DNA from: Sulfurimonas sp. endosymbiont of Alviniconcha boucheti
GTDB taxonomy: Bacteria > Campylobacterota > Campylobacteria > Campylobacterales > Sulfurimonadaceae
DNA: 36,457 nt
Assembly (NCBI GenBank): GCA_021766785.1
Contig: JAICBP010000076.1
Span: forward strand, 24,189-60,645
Direction of reading: 5' to 3'
The notes beneath the pieces were generated by a model that had not been told where the DNA came from, made no database searches, and saw only the letters and a program-made list of their open reading frames with translations. A program made the translations under genes and the position numbers. Positions 1-6,754 of the stretch are shown piece by piece (within the stretch, counting starts at the first letter, position 1; each line of letters starts with the position of its first letter).

Positions 1-77
1 CTTTTATCAAGTGGCATCTCCATAGCATGTAATGAAAATGATAAAAATAGCAGTAATGACAGAGTAAAACGATACAT
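1..77 (-). CDS. N-terminus of a secreted protein (cut by window edge)
   Basis: The first 25 codons of a minus-strand gene are visible. They read M-Y-R-F followed by a run of Leu/Ser/Phe and then SLHA|MEMPLDK, a signal peptide with an A-x-A-like signal peptidase I site after about residue 18. An AAAGG ribosome site lies 7 bases before the ATG. The rest of the gene is outside the window, so the mature protein is unknown. It is most likely periplasmic or outer-membrane. Confidence 0.6.
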   Translation of the reverse strand, partial: MYRFTLSLLLFLSFSLHAMEMPLDK

Positions 78-110
78 AAACAACCTTTAAGTAATTTAAT
101 TCTTATTGTA

Positions 111-153
111 GAGCCACTTGCAAATTTAAAAATACTAAGTAGCTAATTTCTCC
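111..153 (+). repeat. Intergenic repeat, copy A (CCACTTGCAAATT family)
   Basis: The segment starts GAGCCACTTGCAAATTT and contains AAGTAGCTAATTTCTCC further on. The same two blocks occur at 24317-24353 and 24939-24975, and the first block occurs inverted at 25031-25060. It is therefore a dispersed short repeat of this genome, not part of a gene. Here it lies upstream of the start of the left-edge gene. The rest of 78-360 is AT-rich, with no ORF and only weak inverted repeats. Confidence 0.6.
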
Positions 154-376
154 TCATAGTGTTTTTTTAAATTAAAAAAATCTCTATTGGATAATAATTC
201 CAATATTTTATCTAAATTTTGCTAAATTTTTATAAATTCTTCATTTTCACTCCGTGCTTTATGGTATTAAAGTTAAGCACTCTAATTACCTAGCTTCTTA
301 TTAATTCTAATAAATACTAATTAGTTCTTAAGTTTTTATTGTTATACTTTATAAATTAAATAAAGGCTGCTTAAAT

Positions 377-577
377 GATGCAAAAATTGCTTATAGAGAA
401 AGTGTAAAAATTTGAAATGAAATCTTAGAAGATTATTTATTATCAATTATTGGAAATGCTCAATCAATTTTAAATTCTGAAAGAAATCATGCAAAAGTAT
501 TTGATGAAATGTATGGAGAAGTAAAGCTATGGGAACCTATAGCTGAATTTATCATTGATTTATATAAGAAACATTAA
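377..577 (+). pseudogene. Decayed ORF upstream of fic
   Basis: One frame reads DAKIAYRESVKI, then an in-frame TGA at 413-415, then 53 sense codons beginning NEILEDYLLSI and ending IIDLYKKH before TAA at 575-577. The frame is protein-like on both sides of the TGA (a TGG to TGA change would account for it), and no good start codon or ribosome site serves the downstream part. It ends 16 bases before the Fic start, as an upstream partner gene would. I do not recognise the family. A short antitoxin-like or regulatory partner of Fic is possible but not shown. Confidence 0.4.
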
Positions 578-593
578 TATAATTGGAGTGCAA

Positions 594-1274
594 ATGAAAA
601 AATTAAATAAACTATCACTAAAACAAAGAGAAGAACTTTTTAGACAGCTTCGTATTTCAATTACACATCACTCTAATGCCATGGAAGGAACAACTCTCTC
701 TTTTGGAGAGACAAAAGAACTGTTAGAGTTAGGACATACAGCTGGGCATAAACCACTTGGTGAGCAACTTGTTATTTTAGGCTTTGCAAAAGCTTATAAT
801 GTAATAATTCGTGAGGCTACAAATAAAGAAAATATTATTGACAGTAGTTTTATAAAGGATATTCATGCAATTATGTTTGAAGATGCTCTAAAAGTTGCAC
901 CTGAATATGTTTCTAAGCCTGTTGGAGCATATCGACTAGATGAAAGATATATTAAAGGTGTAGATATAAAACTATCAGCACCTAATAAAATCTCGAATGA
1001 TTTAGAAAATCTACTTTATAGATTTAATAGTAATAATATGAGTTTAGCAGATATTACAGAGTTCCATATATTATTTGAAAGAATACATCCATTTGCCGAT
1101 GGCAATGGAAGAGTAGGAAGATTAATAATGGCTTTTCAAGCTATACAAAATAATATCGTTCCACCTCTCATAAAGAATGAGGATAGAAGTGAATATTTAA
1201 AAGCCATCAATGATAAAGATGAACTTTTTAAGTTTATAGATGAGAGTATTCAAAACAGTATGGACTTACTATAA
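594..1274 (+). CDS. Fic-domain protein, self-inhibited AMPylase type
   Basis: The 226-residue protein carries the Fic core motif HPFADGNGRVGR at 165-176, with the catalytic His and the anion-loop Gly/Asn/Arg intact. Enzymes of this family transfer AMP, or occasionally other phosphate-containing groups, from nucleotides to protein hydroxyls. Near the N-terminus, SNAMEG (27-32) matches the inhibitory helix motif (S/T)xxxE(G/N). Its position before the Fic fold suggests the class with an N-terminal inhibitory helix. The ATG at 594 is chosen because GGAG lies five bases upstream. An in-frame TTG at 555 has no ribosome site. The stop codon lies inside the first copy of a 22-bp direct repeat. The target protein cannot be told from sequence. 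Confidence 0.88.
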   Translation: MKKLNKLSLKQREELFRQLRISITHHSNAMEGTTLSFGETKELLELGHTAGHKPLGEQLVILGFAKAYNVIIREATNKENIIDSSFIKDIHAIMFEDALKVAPEYVSKPVGAYRLDERYIKGVDIKLSAPNKISNDLENLLYRFNSNNMSLADITEFHILFERIHPFADGNGRVGRLIMAFQAIQNNIVPPLIKNEDRSEYLKAINDKDELFKFIDESIQNSMDLL

Positions 1275-1290
1275 TGTCCCCAGAAAAACA
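1269..1290 (+). repeat. 22-bp direct repeat, copy 1
   Basis: This copy begins CTATAATGTCCCCAG and is identical over 22 bases to 2445-2466. It contains the TAA stop of the fic gene (1272-1274). The two copies are 1176 bases apart and bracket the HrgA-like gene, so that gene plus one repeat copy forms a unit. Confidence 0.85.
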
Positions 1291-1457
1291 AACCACTTAA
1301 TACAACACTCTTACTTAACTTTCGCACCTAAATCCAAGCAAATTTTATAATACCCACTTGTCTTTCAGTTTAGGCGTTATCCATTAGATACCATTAAAGT
1401 TTTAACTATAATTAAATTTGATATAATTTAACTATAAAAAATCAAAAAGATATTACA

Positions 1458-2438
1458 ATGACAATTAAAGAAGCGATTTTAAAGAGTTTAGAAGAATTAG
1501 AAGATATGGTAAATAATGGGCAAATTTATGATTTTATAATCAAAAATAATTATTATGATTTTAAACAAGCCAAAACACCAAAATCAACAATTTCAGCACA
1601 GCTTGGTGAATTTATTAGAAATAATGATACAAGAATGAAAAGAATAAAAGGTAAAAGTGGTATATTTTATTATTATCTTACAAAATTCGAACAAAATATT
1701 GATATTGACAACTTTAACAACTCCAAAATAGAAAGTATAAAAAAAGAATCAAAAACTAAAAAAACATATCATGAAAGAGATTTGCATAAATTATTAAGTA
1801 GCTATCTGAAAAATAAAAATATCTATTCAAAAACTATTTTACATGAAGAATCAAAAAATAGTAAAGATGATCATCAAAAATGGATACATCCAGATATAAT
1901 TGGGATAGAATTTGTAAATCTTACATCAAAAGTTAATAAAGCATTTATGAAAATATTAAATAAGGCAGATACTTTTAAACTAACTTCGTACGAAATTAAA
2001 AAAGAGATTAATACTGATTATGAACTAAAAAAATCATATTTTCAAGCTGTGTCAAATTCAAGCTGGGCAAATTATGGATATTTGGTTGCTTTTGAAATAA
2101 GTGATAACTTAAAGGATGAGATGCAAAGACTCAATGAATCTTTTGGAATTGGTATTATTGAGTTAAAGGCAAATCCCTATGAAAGTAAAGTTGTGTTTCA
2201 ATCAAAATTCAAAGAGTTAGATTTTAAAACTATTGATAAATTGTGCAAAGTAAATCAAAAATATGAACAATTTATTGAACTAATTGAACGAATCTTAACA
2301 ATAGAGGAGAGAAATTATAAATCTATAGAAAAAGAGTTGGATAATTTTTGTGATAGTTATTTTCAAAATGATTCAGAAATTGAAGATTATTGTAAGAGAT
2401 ATTTTATACCACTTGAAGATAATGAGGATATTGAATAA
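1458..2438 (+). CDS. HARE-HTH / PD-(D/E)xK protein, HrgA-like
   Basis: The 326-residue protein has two parts. Residues 1-75 look like a HARE-HTH winged-helix domain, found in chromatin-like and restriction-linked proteins. Residues about 105-260 look like a nuclease fold: HERDLHKLL, then HPDIIGIEF (144-152) and YEIKKEI (178-184), giving the D146...E179-x-K181 pattern of PD-(D/E)xK enzymes. This matches the COG2958 group, which includes Helicobacter pylori HrgA, a gene found at restriction-modification loci. DNA cleavage is inferred, not shown. No methyltransferase is adjacent. The ribosome site is weak. The gene lies in an accessory patch with Fic and between 22-bp repeats, which suggests acquisition. 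Confidence 0.68.
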   Translation: MTIKEAILKSLEELEDMVNNGQIYDFIIKNNYYDFKQAKTPKSTISAQLGEFIRNNDTRMKRIKGKSGIFYYYLTKFEQNIDIDNFNNSKIESIKKESKTKKTYHERDLHKLLSSYLKNKNIYSKTILHEESKNSKDDHQKWIHPDIIGIEFVNLTSKVNKAFMKILNKADTFKLTSYEIKKEINTDYELKKSYFQAVSNSSWANYGYLVAFEISDNLKDEMQRLNESFGIGIIELKANPYESKVVFQSKFKELDFKTIDKLCKVNQKYEQFIELIERILTIEERNYKSIEKELDNFCDSYFQNDSEIEDYCKRYFIPLEDNEDIE

Positions 2439-2444
2439 TAATGT

Positions 2445-2466
2445 CTATAATGTCCCCAGAAAAACA
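2445..2466 (+). repeat. 22-bp direct repeat, copy 2
   Basis: Identical to 1269-1290 and starting seven bases after the stop codon of the HrgA-like gene. Sequences beyond the 22 bases diverge at once on the right-hand side. The following stretch to 2666 holds no ORF. It is a plain AT-rich leader for the flagellar pair, with a GGGG block about 10 bases before the next ATG. Confidence 0.85.
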
Positions 2467-2666
2467 TATAGCGCAGAGTTTAAAGTAAAAAATTTAGAGA
2501 GTTTTGAAAATTAATGTTGTTTGTGTCATAATCTCCTCTCGTGTTTAAAAAAGTGATACATGTTGAGTGAACTCTTAGTGTGTGAATTTTTCACTTGTAA
2601 GTACTTAACTTATAGAGCAATTTAGCTTATTGGTTAATTTGGTATGGAATTATTGGGGCTTAATAT

Positions 2667-3611
2667 ATGATACAGATAAATCCAAATGCAAAAACTCTCA
2701 ATATCATACTCCCAAATACAAATAGAGCACTTCAAAAAGTGATTGAGAATGTTTCATCAAAAGAGTTACAAACACTCTCTTTGGGTAAAGATTTAAATAC
2801 CATTATAAAAGATCTATTTGAACAGAGCAAAGAGAACCAAAAAGCAGATAAATTACTTTTAGAACTTGCAAAGAAAAATCCTACACTCAAAGAGCTAGGG
2901 AGTATAACAAGTAGTGTAAAAGAGCTGATTCAAGTTCTTACAAAAGAGAGTACACTTCTAGCTTTAAAAAAACAGCTCACAACTTTTTTAAGTGATATCA
3001 AAGATATAAGCCCAAAAAATCTTCAAGAAAAAGTACTAAACTCTGGTCTCTTTTTAGAAAATAAGCTCAAAACTATTCAAGCATCTCAAGTAGAGATTAT
3101 TATAAAAGAGACTCTTTCTAATGACTTCAAAGTAATTTTACTCAAGGCTATAGAGAGTGTGCAAAACTCTACTCTGGCAAATAAACAAGAGATCCTCAAG
3201 CATTTAGACAAAACTCTGCTTACTATAGACTACCAGCAGTTAGTCTCGCATCTTTCAAACGCCACTTCGCTCTTTATCCCATACTCTTGGGATGCTCTTG
3301 AAGATGGAGAGATAAGTATGAAGAGTACAAAAGATGGAAAGTTCTTTACCGATATAGAGTTGCAACTCAAAGTATTTGGTTCTCTAAAACTTCGACTTGG
3401 AATGTTTGAAAAAAATCAGCTCAGTATCAACATAAATGCAGAAAATAAAACACTCAAACAGATCCTACAAGAGAATATACCAATACTCAAAAAACAACTC
3501 ATTGATGTTGGGATTATACTAATGAGTATCCATTTTATAGATGAGTCTCATAGCACAGCCTATGAAGAAATTATTCAGAGCATAGATGCAGGGTTTGAGG
3601 TAACAGTATGA
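2667..3611 (+). CDS. FliK-like flagellar hook-length control protein
   Basis: A 314-residue protein with a long helical N-terminal region rich in Lys/Leu and a conserved C-terminal block at about 225-300. The block contains GSLKLRLGMF, then INAENKTLKQILQ, then LKKQLIDVGI. This is the pattern of the FliK C-terminal (Flg_hook) domain, which contacts FlhB to switch the export apparatus from hook to filament substrates. The stop codon overlaps the next start by four bases (ATGA), and that gene encodes an FlhB C-terminal-like protein, the natural partner of this domain. The protein is shorter than canonical FliK, so it may be a second, FliK-like factor rather than the main hook ruler. Confidence 0.72.
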   Translation: MIQINPNAKTLNIILPNTNRALQKVIENVSSKELQTLSLGKDLNTIIKDLFEQSKENQKADKLLLELAKKNPTLKELGSITSSVKELIQVLTKESTLLALKKQLTTFLSDIKDISPKNLQEKVLNSGLFLENKLKTIQASQVEIIIKETLSNDFKVILLKAIESVQNSTLANKQEILKHLDKTLLTIDYQQLVSHLSNATSLFIPYSWDALEDGEISMKSTKDGKFFTDIELQLKVFGSLKLRLGMFEKNQLSININAENKTLKQILQENIPILKKQLIDVGIILMSIHFIDESHSTAYEEIIQSIDAGFEVTV

Positions 3612-3883
3612 GTCATACAAGAGAAAAAGCAGTAGCCCTTAAGTATGAGAAGGGTAGTGCTACCCCAAAAACCACAGCAAAAGTTACAGTAAAAGGGAGA
3701 GGTTATATAGCAAAAGATATCATCAAAATAGCAAAGCTTCATGATGTCCCTATTAAAAAAGATGAAGATTTAATAGAGATGCTCTCTAAACTAGAAATAG
3801 ATAAAGAGGTTCCTCCTGAGATGTATAAGGCAATAGCTGAAGTCTTCTCTTATGTCTATAGACTTACGAAAGATAGGGAGTAA
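3608..3883 (+). CDS. flhX: FlhX, stand-alone FlhB C-terminal-domain homologue
   Basis: A 91-residue soluble protein that aligns with the part of FlhB after the autocleavage site. It begins SHTREKAVALKYEKG where FlhB has NPTHxAVALKYD, and continues with AKDIIKIAKLHDVPI and the IPEEFY-like EVPPEMYKAIAEVFSYVYRL. The NP of the NPTH cleavage site is absent, so it is effectively born as the cleaved domain. Campylobacterota are known to carry such FlhX proteins, and Helicobacter FlhX can replace the FlhB C-terminal piece. It is translationally coupled to the FliK-like gene upstream. It lacks any membrane segment, as expected. Confidence 0.85.
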   Translation: MSHTREKAVALKYEKGSATPKTTAKVTVKGRGYIAKDIIKIAKLHDVPIKKDEDLIEMLSKLEIDKEVPPEMYKAIAEVFSYVYRLTKDRE

Positions 3884-3904
3884 AAGATCTTCTCATCTAT
3901 CTTT
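3869..3904. terminator. Possible bidirectional terminator between flhX and polA
   Basis: AAAGATAG at 3869-3876 is the exact inverse complement of CTATCTTT at 3897-3904, with a 20-base loop that can pair further through GAG/CTC. It sits between two convergent genes, overlaps the end of flhX, and ends TTTTATATT on the plus strand. The loop is large and the T-run short, so confidence is limited. Confidence 0.4.
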
Positions 3905-3908
3905 TATA

Positions 3909-6620
3909 TTACTTCAAATCACTCCACTTCTCACCAATATTTAGACTTGCTTTGAGTGGGATATTTAACTCCATAATATTTTCCATAACACTTCTAAACC
4001 TTGCTCCTAATACATCTGCTTCTTTTGCATCTACTTCAAATATAAGTTCATCATGGATTTGAAGAAGTATCTTGGCGTTTATATCCTCTTCTCTTATTAA
4101 AGCATCTATTTTGTTCATACTCAGCTTGATAAGATCGGCTGCACCTCCTTGAAATACTGAGTTAACACTCTCGCGTTCATAAGCGGCACGAAACATTGGA
4201 GTTGCATTTTCATAGTCGAAATATCTACGGCGTTTAAGTAGTGTCTCTATAAAACCATTCTTTTTTGAGCTATCTACTATACTTCTAAAGTAAGTTTTTA
4301 CGGTAGGAAAGGATTCAAAGTATCTCTCTATTATCTCTTTAGCCTCTTTAGTTGTGATGCCTAGAGTATCACTAAGTTTTTTTGGTCCCATTCCATAAAG
4401 AAGTCCAAAATTTACTGTTTTAGCAATAGAACGCTTAAACGATGCCTCTTCTTCACCAAAGAGTACTATCGCAGTCTGGAGATGAATATCCTTATCCTCT
4501 TTAAATGCAGAGATTAAGACACTATCTTGTGAGTAGTGTGCTAGTAGGCGCAACTCTATTTGAGAGTAGTCGATACCGATGAGTTTTTTGCCTTTACCTG
4601 CTACAAATGCCTCTCTTATCTTTGCACCTAGTGGCGTTCTTGTCGGGATATTTTGTAAGTTAGGGTTTTTTGAGCTTAGACGTCCTGTTGCTGTGCCAGT
4701 TTGGACAAAAGAGGTGTGTATTCGACTTCTCTTACTCTCCTTAGAGAGTTGTAAAAGTGGTTCTATATATGTTGAGTAGAGCTTATAGACTTCACGATAC
4801 TCTAAGAGTTTTGGGATGATTTTATGAGTCTCTTTGAGTCCATGTAAAACTTTCTCATTAGTAGAGTAACCAGTTTTTGTCTTTTTCCCAACAGGAAGAC
4901 CAAGTGTCTCAAAGAGTACAACACCGAGCTGTTTTGTAGAGTTGATATTAAACTCACTACCAGCTAACTCATAAATACTTTTTGTGAGTTCACCTAGTGT
5001 CACTTTTACTTCGACAAGGAACTCCTCTAAAAAAGCACCATTGAGTTCGATACCCTCTCTCTCCATTCTTAAAAGTGTATGAATAAATGGAAACTCAACT
5101 TCTCTTGCCTCTTCTATAAGGTGTGTTGCATTTTGGAGTTCTAGCTTCTTTAAGAAAAGATTGTAAAGTTTTGCAGTTATATATGCATCTTCTGCTGCAT
5201 ATTTACAAGCATCTTCAAGATCTACACTTGCAAAAGTCTCACCCTTTTTGACACTATCTTTAAACGCCATCATAGTGTGCCCTAAAAGTGCGCTAGAGAG
5301 TTTATCAAGGGAGAGTGCTGAGTTTGAGTTTATAAGCCAAGCTAAAATCATACTGTCGGCATAGACTTCTAAACTTTCATCTTCTAAAAAACGAGTTACA
5401 AAGTGGAGATCAAACTTTATATTATGTCCTACTACTTTTGAGTGAAATATCTTTCTTATAGCTGCTTTAGCATCTGCCTCACTTATTTGATCTACAATAC
5501 CAAGGTAAAAATGTGCAAAAGGAACATAGTAAGCTTCTTTCTCATTTACACAGAAACTAAAACCTACTAGGTGATCTTTGTTATAATCTAGTCCTGTTGT
5601 CTCTGTATCAAACGCCACTAAAGTATCTGCATTAAAAGTAGAGAGTATCTTTATTAGTTCTGCATTATCAGTAATAAGAGTCGCTTTAAACTCTATATTT
5701 ACACCATAATCTTCCTCTTTAACTTCAATACTCTTCTGTTTAGAATTGCTCACTTGATTTTTTGCATGAAGGATTCGCAGTATCGCGTTTTGCTCATACT
5801 TTACTAACTCATCATAAATATTTAAAAATGGATTTTCTATGTCCATCTTGTACTCTTCAAAATCTATAGACTCTACTACATTATCTCTTAGTGTAACAAG
5901 CTTTTTAGACATATAGGCAGCATCTTTACTCACTATAAGTTTTTTCTGGTTTGCACCTTTTATCTCTTCTATATGAGCATAAATATTATCTAAATTACCA
6001 TACTCCGTGAGCAGTTTTTGTGCACCTACTTTTCCGATACCTTTAACACCTGGAACGTTATCTGCACTATCCCCAAGAATAGATTGATAATCTGTAAATT
6101 GTTTTACTGTAACTCCATACTTCTCATAACAAGCTTTCTCATCCATTATCTTACGTTTGATGGCATCGACAACAACAACATTTGCTTCATCATCTATAAG
6201 CTGATAGAGATCTTTATCGTGAGAAACTATGCGTACACTGTAGCCTTTCTCTTTTGCAAAATGCACAACAGTCGCTATCATATCATCTGCTTCAAAACCT
6301 GTCATACCTAGAGTCTTATATCCCATCTTATCTATCCACTCTATAGCTATAGGGAGTTGCATAGAGAGCTCTGGTGGTGGAGTAGAGCGATTTGCTTTAT
6401 AGTTAGGGTCTATCTCATTTCTAAAAGTATCACCTTTGCTATCAATAGCAAAGATAATATAGTCACTTCCATGATCTTTTTGTAGTGTTGTTATAAAATT
6501 TATAAATCCTGTAAGAAGTCCTGTAGGAAATCCATCTCTGTTTTTGAGATGTTGAGGGAGGGCATAAAAGCTTCGAAAGAAGAAGCCAAATGTGTCTATA
6601 ATAGTTACTGTTTTACTCAT
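3909..6620 (-). CDS. polA: DNA polymerase I
   Basis: A 903-residue, three-domain PolA that fills gaps and removes RNA primers in replication and repair. Residues 1-290 are the 5' nuclease: IDTFG, FEADDMIAT, SHDKDLYQL and the helix-hairpin-helix NVPGVKGIGKVGAQKLL. Residues about 310-500 are the 3'-5' exonuclease. All its metal ligands are present: D338/E340 in FDTETTG, D404 in GHNIKFD, and Y474/D478 in YAAED, so proofreading is expected to work. This is unlike Bacillus-type PolA, in which these residues are lost. The polymerase domain has motif A DYSQIELRLL (D684), motif B RSIAKTVNFGLLYG (729-743) and motif C HDE (856-858). It is transcribed alone and faces flhX. Confidence 0.97.
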   Translation of the reverse strand: MSKTVTIIDTFGFFFRSFYALPQHLKNRDGFPTGLLTGFINFITTLQKDHGSDYIIFAIDSKGDTFRNEIDPNYKANRSTPPPELSMQLPIAIEWIDKMGYKTLGMTGFEADDMIATVVHFAKEKGYSVRIVSHDKDLYQLIDDEANVVVVDAIKRKIMDEKACYEKYGVTVKQFTDYQSILGDSADNVPGVKGIGKVGAQKLLTEYGNLDNIYAHIEEIKGANQKKLIVSKDAAYMSKKLVTLRDNVVESIDFEEYKMDIENPFLNIYDELVKYEQNAILRILHAKNQVSNSKQKSIEVKEEDYGVNIEFKATLITDNAELIKILSTFNADTLVAFDTETTGLDYNKDHLVGFSFCVNEKEAYYVPFAHFYLGIVDQISEADAKAAIRKIFHSKVVGHNIKFDLHFVTRFLEDESLEVYADSMILAWLINSNSALSLDKLSSALLGHTMMAFKDSVKKGETFASVDLEDACKYAAEDAYITAKLYNLFLKKLELQNATHLIEEAREVEFPFIHTLLRMEREGIELNGAFLEEFLVEVKVTLGELTKSIYELAGSEFNINSTKQLGVVLFETLGLPVGKKTKTGYSTNEKVLHGLKETHKIIPKLLEYREVYKLYSTYIEPLLQLSKESKRSRIHTSFVQTGTATGRLSSKNPNLQNIPTRTPLGAKIREAFVAGKGKKLIGIDYSQIELRLLAHYSQDSVLISAFKEDKDIHLQTAIVLFGEEEASFKRSIAKTVNFGLLYGMGPKKLSDTLGITTKEAKEIIERYFESFPTVKTYFRSIVDSSKKNGFIETLLKRRRYFDYENATPMFRAAYERESVNSVFQGGAADLIKLSMNKIDALIREEDINAKILLQIHDELIFEVDAKEADVLGARFRSVMENIMELNIPLKASLNIGEKWSDLK

Positions 6621-6754
6621 ACTTAGCTCGTCTATATAGTATCGAACTAATATCCATTATAGTTTTAGAGAGAGAGGGGAGGGACTCTGTACGATTATTT
6701 ATTAAACTTTTCATAACTAGCCTTTTATAAATTTGCAATATTACTTTATTATAC

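Noticed and set aside
1330-1385. TTTAGGCGTTATCC considered as the end of an integron attC site
   Set aside because: No matching GGATAAC-type left box follows the fic stop, the core triplet is not GTTRRRY, and no integrase of the integron type is present. Only CCTAAA/TTTAGG can pair.
4579-4779. Short ORFs opposite polA and other large genes
   Set aside because: They lie antisense to well-supported coding regions and have no family features or ribosome sites.
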